Below, piece by piece: positions 58,701-62,146 of a stretch of DNA of 64,000 bases. Every line of letters begins with the position of its first letter. The stretch's first letter is position 1. Made by a program: the position numbers and the translations under genes. The notes beneath the pieces are model-generated. The model worked only from the letters and a program-made list of their open reading frames with translations. It made no database searches and was not told the DNA's origin. Origin of the DNA: Ahaetulla prasina (lineage: Eukaryota; Chordata; Lepidosauria; Squamata; Colubridae); assembly GCF_028640845.1 (NCBI RefSeq), contig NC_080542.1, positions 136,640,346 through 136,704,345 on the forward strand, in the 5' to 3' direction.

Positions 58701-61700
58701 TAATGCTCTCTACATGGGGCTCCCCTTGAAGTGCACTCGGAGGCTTCAGTTAGTCCAGAATGCAGCTGCGCGGGTGATTCGATCAACAATCATGTAACAC
58801 CGCTCCTGCGCAGACTGCACTGGCTGCCTGTGGCCTTTCGAGTGCACTTTAAGGTGTTGGTTACGACCTTTAAAGCGCTCCATGGCTTAGGACCTGGGTA
58901 CTTACGGGACCGCCTGCTGCTACCACATGCCTCCCACCGACCCGTACGCTCCCATAGAGAGGGACTTCTCAGGGTGCCGTCCGCCAAACAATGTCGGCTG
59001 GCGGCCCCCAGGGGAAGGGCCTTCTCTGTGGGGGCTCCCACTCTCTGGAACGAGCTTCCCCCTGGTTTACGTCAAATTCCTGACCTTCGGACATTTCGTC
59101 GCGAACTGAAGACCCATCTTTTTATTCGCGCGGGGCTGGCTTAATTGGATTTTAAAAGGGAATTTTACCAATTTTAAATGGGATTTTAATTGATGATGAT
59201 TTTTAATATCAGGCTAATTTTGAATAAGTTTTTTAGGGGTATTTAAATTGTGTATATTTGTATTGTTGTTTTTATTTTGCCTGTACACCGCCCTGAGTCC
59301 TTCGGGAGAAGGGCGGTATAAAAATCAAATTAAATAAATAAATAAATAAATAAAATGAGTCAACGCCAAAAGCACACGGAACGCTGTTACCTTCCCACCA
59401 AAGGTGGTCCCTATTTTTTCTACTTGCATTTTTACGTGCTTTCGAAATTGCTAGGTTGGCAGAAGCTGGGACAAGTAACTGGAGCTCACCCTGTTACAGG
59501 GCAGCACTTCGAACCACCGAGCTGCAGACCTTTCGATCAACAAGCTCAATGTTCTAGCCCCTGAGCCACCGCGTCCCTTTTAGTAATTATATACTTATAG
59601 ACAAATTTTTGAGATATAATGTACTAAGCTATGGATTTCTCTTAAGAAATAAGCTCTAAGAAGACTAGAATTTTTGTACTCATCCTTCCTTTCACTTCTC
59701 AAAGCAATTCATATAATGATTAATAGTTAAAAAGTTAACAGCTGTTTGGAATCACACGAACTGGATGAGATATAGCTCAAATATACATTCATTCACATGT
59801 ACATAAGCTGAGTTCACATAAAGCACTAAAGCATATAATAAATCATGATCAAGCAAATCATAATTTGGTATATATGTTAACATAAGGGTTGCTCAAAGTG
59901 AGGACAAGCCTTCTCTCCCATCCCTAGCTAACCTCTATAGTTGTGTTATACTTTGGAATATATTTATTCTCAAATAAATAACGTTGAATATCATTTTCAA
60001 TTCAGATTTTTTCAGAAAGCTAAAACAAACTGTTTTTAAAATTTTTAGCTACTAACATCACACTCATATTATTAGTTTATTACTATTTTATCTTGGCTGC
60101 CTTCAAAGTAGGCTTGACTCCTGGAGGTAAAAAGAAGTATTAAATAGCAAATATATGCAAATAATATATTAATTTCAAATAGATTTACATCTGTATGATC
60201 TTTCAAAAGAAATGTGTAATCTGACACAAATCTGATATTCATAGAAACAAGGAAGTAAATCCTACTATGATATCCAAGCTCTTGGGCATGCCTCATTTCT
60301 GAATGTATTTTCTACCAAGTACTTAACAAAAAATTAAGGTAGAATTATTGTTCACCTTAAGATGCTTTTTTAGTTCATCTGATTTCCAAGTATCATCTTT
60401 AGTTCTTTTCTAAAAAAGAAGGGGAAAAAGGAAGAAAATGTGTACCTCACTTGGAGAATAGATTAACAGTACCTGAAATCATAACAGCAGTTCAGTTTCC
60501 TTTTAATATTTGCTATTAGCACCTAAGTGACAGAAACCTAGAAAAGCCAAAGAACCCACTTGGACTGAAGAGGCTAATAGCAAGATCTCAAGACAATAAA
60601 TAGTAATTGAGTTATTTTATTAAATAGCTTTTTTAAAAGGTGCTTCAGAACATGCAATTTTTGAATTCTGAAGGACTGGAAATTTAAAACAAAGTTCACA
60701 CTCAGAAAAAAAATTATGGAAGGTGCCATTCAAAGGCCAATCAGCCAGCACTCCTTGCTGATGGCATTGCATGAGTAGAAACAGGAAACCACTATCCTAT
60801 TAAGAAGGAAGTACCTTGGAATGCTTTAGAAAGGTCTAGCTGGATCTAAAATTGGCATCTTATCATTATATTAACATCCGTTTAGGAAAATCATCTCAAT
60901 GAAATCCACTTTTGAATCTATGATGCTGAACTGCAGTTAACACTAAATTATAAACTTTTGAATAGATTGTAATAGATTGGGTATAGTGTACACACAGTAT
61001 TACAAATTAGTGTTTTTTGCACTTTGCAACTTTAAGCTTTGTGGATTTAAACTCCCAGAATTCCCAACCCAGCAGGGGCTGGAGAATTATGGGAGTTGAA
61101 TTCACACATCTGAAAGTTGATAAGTTTGATAAACACTTCTGTATTGGGTTTCTTTACAATGATGAAACAGGAAGCTAGACTTTCTTAAACAAAAAAAGGC
61201 ATTTTGCAAAACACAGAGCTTTTTAGGGTTCCTAAATTCACTTACCATAATCAGCCCAAACTATAGATAGTCCTCAGCTTATGACCACAATTAAAGCCAA
61301 CATTCCAGTTGCTAATCAAGGCACTTAATGAGTTTTGCCCCATTTTACAGCCTTCCTTACCGCAGCTGTTAAGTGAATCACTGCAACTGTTAAGCTGGCA
61401 GCATAGTAAAGTGAATCCTCAGGGATTTTTGCTTGTCAGGTCATAAATGGTGATCACATGACCCCATGTGCAACAATGCAACTGTCCCTACATACACACA
61501 TTAACAGTCGCCCAGCTTTTGAATTGATCACACGGCCCTGGGGAACGCTGCGATGGTCCTAAGTGTGAAATATGGCCATAAATCACTTTCCCCCCCCCCA
61601 CTGTCGCTGTAACTTCGAGATGGCTGTAAGTTTGGCAGTGACGTGGACAGATTGCATGCAAAGGAATCCCATTCACACTTGGTCAGAAATCAATTCTCCC

Positions 61701-62146
61701 CACCTGGCTTAACTCCAGATGAGTCTATGCAGCCGGACAGAGATCTAGTTCACGCATTATGCTAAGCCACGGCATGCTTAACTATAGTTTATCGAAACAA
61801 GCCTATAACGGCTATAGATTTAGGATTCACGGTTCAGCAGAGGTCTTAGGGCAGATTCACACGATATTCCCACCTAGTAAGAAGTGAACCGCGGTGGGAG
61901 CGAGGCGTTGAGCCAGCCAAGTGTTACGTGCAAAAGATGCGCCGCGGGACAGCAAGGTTGGTTTTTGTTTAGCCTTGCCTAACCTGCGGGCAAGGCAGCT
62001 TCCTCTCCCCAGGCCAGGCACCGCAGATGGAGCCCTTCCCGAGCAGGCTGCAAAGAACAGAATCTCCTCGCCGCCGCCGCCGCCGCCGCCGCCGCCTCCT
62101 TTCCCGCCTTTGCCTAAGAACCGCCGCTCACCTTATCGCCTTCCAT
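22532..62146 (-). CDS. DYNC2I1: Dynein-2 intermediate chain 1 (WDR60), 25 coding exons
   Basis: Dynein-2 intermediate chain 1 is a WD40 subunit of the dynein-2 motor that drives retrograde intraflagellar transport in cilia. I read 25 exons whose splice phases all join: 62132-62146, 60356-60409, 53374-53818, 52877-52932, 49818-50135, 49604-49665, 47078-47138, 46445-46513, 46246-46311, 44810-45047, 42844-42946, 41475-41604, 40442-40553, 37979-38064, 37071-37200, 36085-36257, 35544-35706, 34346-34459, 32284-32345, 30846-30897, 28991-29051, 27517-27616, 27167-27298, 24848-25071, 22532-22703. The sum is 3198 nt, 1065 codons plus stop; human WDR60 is about 1066 residues. Residues 1-460 are charged and probably disordered, the light-chain-binding half in the family. 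Residues about 600-1060 form the beta-propeller, with WD-type motifs in exons 16, 17, 19 and 24. All splice sites are GT-AG except the GC donor of intron 6. The match to WDR60 is from memory of the human protein. Confidence 0.96.
22963..23052. mobile_element. Palindromic hAT-type MITE, short copy
   Basis: CAGTGATTCTCAACCTTGGC at one end and GCCAAGGTTGAGAAACACTG at the other, with 7-of-8 flanks GACTAGAT / GACTAGAA. In DYNC2I1 intron 24. Confidence 0.8.
23145..23480 (-). mobile_element. L2-like/SINE-like repeat with CCGCCC tail
   Basis: Minus-strand tail CCGCCCTTCTCCGAAGACTC (as read on plus) with (TTTA)n, followed by about 270 bp including AGCACCGCTTGGTGAAAAAA and GGGGCAAATCACTGAGATGA. It shares the 3' hairpin of family B but no RT residues. 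Confidence 0.6.
24095..24570. mobile_element. Penelope-like hairpin repeat, copy 1
   Basis: Long imperfect inverted repeat: the left arm has AAGGTGCTTTTTCATGAAGC and TTTCTTTGAAGACGTTTAGC; the right arm has GTCTTCAAAGAAAAAAAAAG and GAAAAAGCACCTTTGGGAC. It includes GAGCTGAAGAAGCTTCTTGG at 24421-24440. I associate this with Penelope-like retroelement terminal repeats from memory. In DYNC2I1 intron 24; the ORFs across it are shadows. Confidence 0.55.
24848..25071 (-). CDS. DYNC2I1: DYNC2I1 exon 24, WD repeats
   Basis: Codes [20 protein letters not shown] and later [20 protein letters not shown]: two WD-type blades. TTTTCAG acceptor, GTAAGT donor inside AA|G of the last Lys codon. Confidence 0.97.
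25131..25210. repeat. 40-bp tandem duplication in intron 23
   Basis: Two adjacent 40-bp units (25131-25170 and 25171-25210) that differ at only two positions, beginning ATTAATGTATTGTTTTAAGG. A recent local duplication. Confidence 0.9.
25448..25828. mobile_element. Solo LTR, 381 bp, in DYNC2I1 intron 23
   Basis: Starts TGTCAGCTTTGGAAGCCATA and ends TTTTCTGGAACACTGACA, with perfect 5-bp direct repeats GAATG on both sides (25443-25447, 25829-25833). Same length and terminal sequence as 51680-52060. No internal retroviral or gypsy coding sequence is present, so a recombined solo LTR. Confidence 0.82.
26154..26794. mobile_element. Candidate LTR-like insertion
   Basis: Begins TGTCACAGTGAGTTCAGATT and ends CTGGGACATGACA, with a TATA-like CTTATAAAAG near 26641 and ATTTATTTATTAAAA near 26730. 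The TGTC...GACA ends fit an LTR, but the flanks do not form a convincing duplication. Confidence 0.45.
26870..26955. mobile_element. Palindromic MITE, partial copy
   Basis: GCAGTGTCTCTCAGCGTTAG and CTCCAAGTCCCAGAGTTCCC then GGGGGAATTAGGAACTCC; only the left half is well kept. Confidence 0.55.
27167..27298 (-). CDS. DYNC2I1: DYNC2I1 exon 23
   Basis: Forty-four codons from [20 protein letters not shown] to [15 protein letters not shown], between CTTCACAG and GTATGG. Highly conserved propeller blade. Confidence 0.97.
27517..27616 (-). CDS. DYNC2I1: DYNC2I1 exon 22
   Basis: Codes [20 protein letters not shown] then [13 protein letters not shown], between TATTCAG and GTGAGT. The QTLxxKFLPSxPNHFxxGTD motif is diagnostic. 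Confidence 0.96.
27933..28345 (-). mobile_element. CR1-like LINE 3' fragment in intron 21
   Basis: Minus-strand CR1 C-terminus ([20 protein letters not shown] and [12 protein letters not shown]) with tail (TTA)n at the low end and the GGAGGTCTTCTACTCCAACC signature. It lies in sense with DYNC2I1, between exons 21 and 22. Confidence 0.85.
28505..28612. mobile_element. Palindromic MITE copy in intron 21
   Basis: TTCAATTACCAGAATTCC and GGAGAATTCTGGGAGTTGAA arms, ending GCCAAGGTTGAGAACCACTG. Confidence 0.7.
28646..28770. mobile_element. hAT-type MITE (GTGTCAAACTC family), worn
   Basis: CAGGGGTATCAAATTGGCAG at one end and GAGTTTGACACCCGTG at the other, an inverted pair matching the 3315-3672 family. 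No clean target duplication. Confidence 0.6.
28991..29051 (-). CDS. DYNC2I1: DYNC2I1 exon 21
   Basis: Sixty-one nt coding [19 protein letters not shown] and a split Ser codon, between ACTTTCAG and GTAAAA. Matches the conserved PGGxxKLVHS motif. Confidence 0.93.
29431..29626. mobile_element. hAT-type MITE (GGTTCCCAACC family) in intron 20
   Basis: Perfect 15-bp terminal inverted repeats CAGTGGTTCCCAACC / GGTTGGGAACCACTG and perfect 8-bp target duplication CTTTAGTC (29423-29430, 29627-29634). Internal repeats of GGGTGCCGGGAACTTTTGA and GTGCCTCAAACAAGAAAAGG. Confidence 0.92.
29963..30030 (-). mobile_element. Short LINE 3' end
   Basis: (AATC)-type run then AAACCTTCATTGTCAATGCA and CAACATGTGTACAATGAAAT, a form seen at 3' ends of vertebrate L2-like elements. 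Fragment only. Confidence 0.45.
30465..30720. mobile_element. Penelope-like hairpin repeat, copy 2, with hammerhead-like core
   Basis: Inverted arms TTCTTTTGAAGACGTTTTGT and CATCTTCAAAAGAAAAAAAA, ends AAAAAGCACCTTTGAGACAA. The plus strand at 30591-30624 has CTGAAGA, a six-pair stem GCTTCT/AGAAGC with a six-base loop, then GAAAC: the order of a hammerhead ribozyme core. In intron 20. Confidence 0.6.
30846..30897 (-). CDS. DYNC2I1: DYNC2I1 exon 20
   Basis: Small 52-nt exon coding [17 protein letters not shown] plus one base, between CCTAG and GTAAGT. Too short for ORF detection; identified by the conserved VVVELxKxDxxGSxxDLG continuation of exon 19. Confidence 0.94.
30962..31300. mobile_element. 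Degenerate TA-flanked MITE with CR1 scrap
   Basis: GATAGTCCTCAAGTTACAAC start and AAACACAATCATGTGACCAC, AAGCTGTCATAAATACAGCC blocks match 45142-45503. A CR1 tail (GGGACCTTGGAGGTCTTCTA) is embedded at about 31108-31140. Confidence 0.6.
31301..32280. other. Intron 19 sequence, nothing recognised
   Basis: Non-coding. The ORF at 31250-31591 (minus) has no splice context or homology. A short (AAAT)n run lies near 32250-32270. Confidence 0.5.
32284..32345 (-). CDS. DYNC2I1: DYNC2I1 exon 19, WD strand
   Basis: Codes [20 protein letters not shown], between CCCAACAG and GTAAAT. The ASxDExGxLxxW motif is a WD repeat end. Confidence 0.95.
32469..32774. mobile_element. Solo LTR, 306 bp, in DYNC2I1 intron 18
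   Basis: TGTCAGAATATTCACCACTG at the start and AAGAAACTCTTGACA at the end, with perfect 5-bp duplications TACTC (32464-32468, 32775-32779). No internal coding sequence. A different family from the 381-bp LTRs. Confidence 0.78.
32951..33035 (-). mobile_element. 3' tail of L2-like LINE/SINE
   Basis: TTTATATCCCGCCCTTCTCC and GAAGACTCAGGGCGGCTTAC, the reverse of the CCGCCCTGAGTC...GGGCGG hairpin end, followed by (TA)n. Confidence 0.65.
33545..33935. mobile_element. Degenerate TA-flanked MITE
   Basis: GTACAGGTGGACTTTGAATT start; internal TTAAGTGGACCACTATGGTT, GGTTGCCAAGCACTCAAAAT and CAGCCATATGACTGTGGG blocks match 45142-45503. The right end is worn. Confidence 0.6.
34346..34459 (-). CDS. DYNC2I1: DYNC2I1 exon 18
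   Basis: Codes [20 protein letters not shown] then [17 protein letters not shown], matching the conserved DGxxTSxNH and EPxSTSV motifs. AACGCAG acceptor, GTATGT donor. Confidence 0.95.
34963..35377. mobile_element. TA-flanked MITE in intron 17
   Basis: CAGGTAATCCTCAATTTACA at the left and AAATTGAGGACTACCTG at the right, an inverted pair, each bordered by TA. It has the terminus and TA duplication of Tc1/mariner-type elements; no transposase. Confidence 0.78.
35544..35706 (-). CDS. DYNC2I1: DYNC2I1 exon 17, WD repeat
   Basis: Codes [20 protein letters not shown] then [16 protein letters not shown], a textbook WD repeat (GSVxVWDLRxD). Ends TFST plus G at GTTAGT, completing an Asp codon with exon 18. 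Confidence 0.97.
36085..36257 (-). CDS. DYNC2I1: DYNC2I1 exon 16, WD repeat
   Basis: Codes [20 protein letters not shown] and later [19 protein letters not shown]; the C-I-W-N-V segment is a WD-type strand end. Donor GTATGC after ...LLCESQ. Confidence 0.96.
36558..36790. repeat. tRNA-derived SINE inversion forming a long hairpin
   Basis: GGCCCCAAGATGTAAACTAT to about 36625 is followed almost at once by its reverse complement ending ATAGTTTACATCTTGGGGCC at about 36688, giving arms of roughly 60 bp. A further SINE piece with the B-box-like GAGTTCTAGTCCTGCC follows. In intron 15. Confidence 0.8.
37071..37200 (-). CDS. DYNC2I1: DYNC2I1 exon 15, propeller entry
   Basis: Codes [20 protein letters not shown] and ends [10 protein letters not shown] plus one base at GTAAGA. 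It corresponds to the start of the C-terminal WD40 region. Confidence 0.94.
37530..37900 (+). mobile_element. tRNA-derived SINE with duplicated body
   Basis: Begins GAGCCAGTTTGGTGAAGTAG (A-box-like), then GAGTTCTAGTCCCAC (B-box-like). The GACT..GAGTTCTAGT module recurs at about 37645 and 37690, followed by CTCAGTCCAATCCACCTCAT and a tail ending AATAAAGGCAGG. In intron 14. Confidence 0.72.
37979..38064 (-). CDS. DYNC2I1: DYNC2I1 exon 14
   Basis: Codes [20 protein letters not shown] then SFLRSACQ, matching the conserved SFLRAACQ motif. ATTTTAG acceptor, GTATAA donor. Confidence 0.93.
38174..40053 (+). mobile_element. L1-derived (ORF1-only) insertion in intron 13
   Basis: 1.88 kb flanked by a perfect 16-bp duplication AATTTCCAATGCTTGG (38158-38173, 40054-40069), with an A-rich 3' end. 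It starts with GC-rich 5'-UTR-like DNA and a short frame at about 38373 ([20 protein letters not shown]). The region from 39081 ([20 protein letters not shown], then Glu/Lys-rich residues to 39470) resembles an L1 ORF1 coiled coil. No RT is present, so a half-L1. Antisense to DYNC2I1. Confidence 0.72.
40442..40553 (-). CDS. DYNC2I1: DYNC2I1 exon 13
   Basis: Codes [20 protein letters not shown] then [12 protein letters not shown], strongly conserved. TTTTAG acceptor, GTGATT donor. Confidence 0.96.
41095..41165. repeat. ACAC/ACAT-rich microsatellite
   Basis: Interrupted CA and ACAT repeats such as ACATATGTACATACATACAT in intron 12. Explains the Thr/His-rich ORFs here. Confidence 0.85.
41475..41604 (-). 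CDS. DYNC2I1: DYNC2I1 exon 12
   Basis: Codes [18 protein letters not shown] followed by [18 protein letters not shown], nearly identical to other vertebrate WDR60. TTTTCAAG acceptor, GTATGA donor. This is a highly conserved linker upstream of the propeller. Confidence 0.97.
42222..42445 (-). mobile_element. CR1-like 3' end split by a MITE
   Basis: CAGTGTTGGAAGGGACCTTG to 42261 and CTAGTCCAACCCCCTACTCA from 42397 form one CR1 tail, interrupted by the 135-bp MITE at 42262-42396. Confidence 0.8.
42262..42396. mobile_element. Palindromic hAT-type MITE, reference copy
   Basis: Near-perfect hairpin: CAACCTTGGCAACTTTCAGA at the left, TCTGAAAGTTGCCAAGGTTG at the right, meeting at CAGATTTGCTGGCTGAGG. 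Perfect 8-bp duplication TTCTAGTC (42254-42261, 42397-42404). No coding capacity. Confidence 0.9.
42844..42946 (-). CDS. DYNC2I1: DYNC2I1 exon 11
   Basis: Codes [20 protein letters not shown] and on to [12 protein letters not shown], ending AA|GTAGGT. It aligns with the human segment that precedes the propeller (GxFxDFxxAxxRQ). Confidence 0.9.
42947..43640. other. Intron 10 distal part, nothing recognised
   Basis: AT-rich non-coding sequence downstream of exon 10, without a recognised repeat. Confidence 0.5.
43650..43785. mobile_element. Palindromic MITE copy in intron 10
   Basis: TTTCTCAACATTGGCAATTT and AAATTGCTAAGGCTGAGAAA arms around CTAGCCAACATGGGTAGCTA. Confidence 0.72.
44810..45047 (-). 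CDS. DYNC2I1: DYNC2I1 exon 10, acidic run and helix
   Basis: Starts [17 protein letters not shown] and continues into an amphipathic stretch, [17 protein letters not shown], that is conserved in WDR60 (the IQxAINAENExI helix). Donor is GTATGT. The acidic motif plus this helix are diagnostic and made this exon the first recognised. Confidence 0.97.
45142..45503. mobile_element. TA-flanked MITE, reference copy, intron 9
   Basis: CAGGTAGTCTTCAACCTATG left, GTAAGTTGAGGACTACCTG right, bordered by TA on both sides. Internal GTTAAGTGAATCTGGTTACC and AATCATGTGACCATGGAGAT. Tc1/mariner-type ends; non-autonomous. Confidence 0.85.
46246..46311 (-). CDS. DYNC2I1: DYNC2I1 exon 9, start of acidic run
   Basis: Twenty-two codons, [20 protein letters not shown] plus FE, phase 0, with a CTTTAAG acceptor and GTGAGT donor. 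It opens an acidic repeat of the form D-Y-x-D-Y that continues directly into exon 10. Confidence 0.93.
46445..46513 (-). CDS. DYNC2I1: DYNC2I1 exon 8
   Basis: Twenty-three codons in phase 0, starting [18 protein letters not shown], after AAATTAG and before GTAAGC. The residue stretch is poorly conserved, but splice sites and phase fit both neighbours. Confidence 0.83.
47078..47138 (-). CDS. DYNC2I1: DYNC2I1 exon 7
   Basis: Sixty-one nt coding [20 protein letters not shown] after the split Arg codon, between TTTCTTTAG and GTAAAA. The KKHGK motif resembles the corresponding human region. Confidence 0.88.
47139..48026. other. Intron 6 proximal part, AT-rich
   Basis: Very AT-rich, no recognised repeat or coding exon. 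Confidence 0.5.
48035..48800. mobile_element. hAT-type non-autonomous element with secondary insertion
   Basis: CAGCGATCACCCACTGGTGG left and GTTGGGGACCTCTG right, with perfect 8-bp duplications ATCTAACT (48027-48034, 48801-48808). The outer GTGGTCCGCGAGAAAATT and GTGGTCCGTGGGATTTAAAA blocks are inverted partners. From about 48117 a second repeat (GGGGTCCTCAAACTATGGCC) fills the middle, with a GGGGAGGGG run near 48595-48630. Confidence 0.8.
48820..49170. mobile_element. tRNA-derived SINE pieces in intron 6
   Basis: A reversed piece (GGACTAGAACTCACTGTCTC, 48828-48895) and a forward piece from 48965 (GGTTAAGGTGCTGGCCTAAA, ATGAGTTCTAGTTTTCCC, CTCACCTCACAGGGTTGTTG) of the same SINE family as 37530-37900. 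Confidence 0.7.
49604..49665 (-). CDS. DYNC2I1: DYNC2I1 exon 6 with GC donor
   Basis: Sixty-two nt coding [20 protein letters not shown] plus two bases, after a TTTTCAG acceptor. The only junction that restores the frame into exon 7 is GAAAG|GCATGT, a GC donor; nearby GT dinucleotides give the wrong phase. With this junction the whole CDS closes at 1065 codons. Confidence 0.82.
49818..50135 (-). CDS. DYNC2I1: DYNC2I1 exon 5
   Basis: One hundred and six codons, phase 0 at both ends, beginning [18 protein letters not shown] and ending ...[13 protein letters not shown]. The donor, AAG|GTTTAC, is weak but keeps the frame into exon 6. Highly charged, predicted disordered. Confidence 0.92.
50395..50875 (+). 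mobile_element. 3' end of L2-like LINE (family B) in intron 4
   Basis: The frame 50401-50670 reads [34 protein letters not shown] and [20 protein letters not shown], followed by CCGCCCTGAGTCCTTCGGGA and an (AAAT)n tail. A severely 5'-truncated copy of the element at 54911-59354, antisense to the gene. Confidence 0.88.
51680..52060. mobile_element. Solo LTR, 381 bp, in DYNC2I1 intron 4
   Basis: TGTCAGGCCTGGAAACCATA to TTTCTGGAACCTTGACA, with perfect 5-bp duplications TTAAT (51675-51679, 52061-52065). Same length and ends as 25448-25828. TATA-like GTATAACTGG near 51908. No internal gene. Confidence 0.85.
52346..52509. mobile_element. hAT-type MITE (ACCGGT family), short
   Basis: CAGTGGTCAGTTGCTATCGA to TTTGGAACCCGCCCCG, with perfect 8-bp duplications ATATATAA (52338-52345, 52510-52517). 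Internal GGGAAACCGGTAAAGG and GAACCAGTAGCG. Confidence 0.8.
52540..52625. repeat. GAGGGA-rich simple repeat
   Basis: GAGTGAGTGAGAGGGAGGGA continuing as GGGA/GAGA units; polypurine tract in intron 4. Confidence 0.9.
52877..52932 (-). CDS. DYNC2I1: DYNC2I1 exon 4
   Basis: Fifty-six nt coding (D)[18 protein letters not shown], from a TTTTTAG acceptor to a GTAAGA donor. The first codon is completed by the last base of exon 3. Same charged composition as its neighbours. Confidence 0.92.
53374..53818 (-). CDS. DYNC2I1: DYNC2I1 exon 3, charged N-terminal region
   Basis: Residues about 24-172, starting [17 protein letters not shown] after a TTTTTCAG acceptor and ending ...RRSSRDYS plus one base at a GTGAGT donor. 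Composition is dominated by Lys, Arg, Glu and Asp with no hydrophobic core, consistent with the disordered, light-chain-binding half of the protein. It is the largest coding exon (445 nt). Confidence 0.95.
54068..54505. mobile_element. Degenerate TA-flanked MITE in intron 2
   Basis: GATAGTCCTTGATTTATGAC at the left, CCTAAATTGAG at the right, with internal GTCACAGCAGTAGTTAAACA and GTGTCCACGTGACCACAGAC matching 45142-45503. Confidence 0.6.
54775..54910 (-). mobile_element. tRNA-derived SINE, 3' part (split by LINE)
   Basis: GGTAAAGGTAAAGGTTCCCC (the SINE tail, minus strand) to CATGTGGTCGGTATGAGTC. It joins 59362-59581 once the LINE is removed. A 12-bp duplication, AGTAATCATATA at 54763-54774, matches AGTAATTATATA at 59582-59593. 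Confidence 0.82.
54911..54945 (+). promoter_or_regulatory. LINE internal promoter motifs (NRF1-like, YY1-like)
   Basis: TGCGCATGCGCG at 54917-54928 is a palindromic NRF1-type site. ATGGCGGC at 54931-54938 matches the YY1 core. Both lie within 30 bp of the element's 5' end, where a non-LTR element needs its own start-site promoter. Function is inferred from motif and position. Confidence 0.55.
55897..56286 (+). CDS. ORF1 of L2-like LINE copy 2, 4E-T-like N-terminus
   Basis: An intact 129-codon frame. The N-terminus reads [20 protein letters not shown] then [20 protein letters not shown] and AAKKKLW. The Y-x4-L motif at residues 3-8 and the WDPExWHA block at residues 37-44 match, in order and spacing, the eIF4E-binding N-terminal segment of host 4E-T (EIF4ENIF1) as I remember it. 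A basic/Phe-rich helix ([14 protein letters not shown]) and a Gly/Arg-rich tail ([12 protein letters not shown]) follow. There is no RRM or zinc knuckle. The likely role is an RNP-targeting ORF1 protein; this is inference. Confidence 0.62.
   Translation: MRYSFAELRQLRGSPASQEWPSKLSRAYLNEGSWDPERWHAAKKKLWGFLNSFLNKGFLRGGRDLAGGGQNPPGRDPAPVLVRDTIPSCLKAGGEDVPGLEGYSICTVSGRGRYGGGGPIVLREHAFDV
56359..59144 (+). pseudogene. ORF2 of L2-like LINE copy 2 (APE endonuclease + RT)
   Basis: Endonuclease: [67 protein letters not shown]. Reverse transcriptase: [50 protein letters not shown] (normally AF), [20 protein letters not shown], the catalytic [10 protein letters not shown] and [12 protein letters not shown]-terminus: [38 protein letters not shown]. 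Broken by frameshifts near 57070 and 58780 and damage at 57280-57520. Confidence 0.87.
59362..59581 (-). mobile_element. tRNA-derived SINE, 5' (tRNA) part
   Basis: Read on the minus strand it starts GGGACGCGGTGGCTCAGGGG (A box TGGCTCAGGGG, near 59558-59569) and has the B box GGTTCGAAG near 59507-59516, then CCACCTTTGGTGGGAAGGTA. The two halves rejoin to a SINE of about 355 bp lying in sense with DYNC2I1. Confidence 0.83.
59594..60355. other. Intron 2 proximal part, nothing recognised
   Basis: AT-rich non-coding sequence between the SINE and exon 2. Confidence 0.5.
60356..60409 (-). CDS. DYNC2I1: DYNC2I1 exon 2
   Basis: Eighteen codons, [18 protein letters not shown], between a TTTTTTAG acceptor and a GTGAAC donor, phase 0 on both sides. 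The KRTKDDTWK block is a strongly conserved N-terminal signature of WDR60 proteins and was the anchor for finding exon 1. Confidence 0.95.
61010..61135. mobile_element. Palindromic MITE copy in intron 1
   Basis: TTAAACTCCCAGAATTCCCA and GAATTATGGGAGTTGAATTC arms around CCCAGCAGGGGCTGG. Confidence 0.72.
61265..61650. mobile_element. TA-flanked MITE, worn, in intron 1
   Basis: GATAGTCCTCAGCTTATGAC at the left; internal AAGTGAATCACTGCAACTGT, GTGATCACATGACCCC and AAATATGGCCATAAATCACT; GCTGTAACTTCGAGATGGCT toward the right. Same family as 45142-45503. Confidence 0.68.
62068..62096. repeat. (CCG)n triplet repeat in DYNC2I1 intron 1
   Basis: About nine uninterrupted CCG/CGG triplets, starting roughly 36 nt inside intron 1 from the exon 1 donor and within the CpG-rich promoter block. 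The polyproline and polyarginine ORFs over it are repeat artefacts. Confidence 0.9.
62132..62146 (-). CDS. DYNC2I1: DYNC2I1 exon 1 (coding part)
   Basis: ATG followed by four codons (MEGDK) and a GTGAGC donor. It is too short to be found as an ORF; the start is chosen because the frame joins in phase 0 to exon 2 and the short M-E-x-x-K leader matches the family. The 5' UTR continues upstream into the CpG-rich promoter; its end is not visible. Confidence 0.88.

Larger units (their letters stand above)
54911..59354 (+). mobile_element. Full-length L2-like LINE (family B), copy 2, in intron 2
   Basis: A 4.44-kb element bounded by a perfect 7-bp duplication ATGAGTC (54904-54910, 59355-59361) inside a tRNA SINE. 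The 5' end TTCTTCTGCGCATGCGCG starts a CpG-rich 5' UTR. Then ORF1 (55897-56286), ORF2 endonuclease (56347-57081), RT (57601-58797) and C-terminus (58731-59144), and the CCGCCCTGAGTCCTTCGGGA hairpin with (AAAT)n. Frameshifts near 57070, 57280-57520, 58060 and 58780 inactivate ORF2. Antisense to DYNC2I1. Confidence 0.92.
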
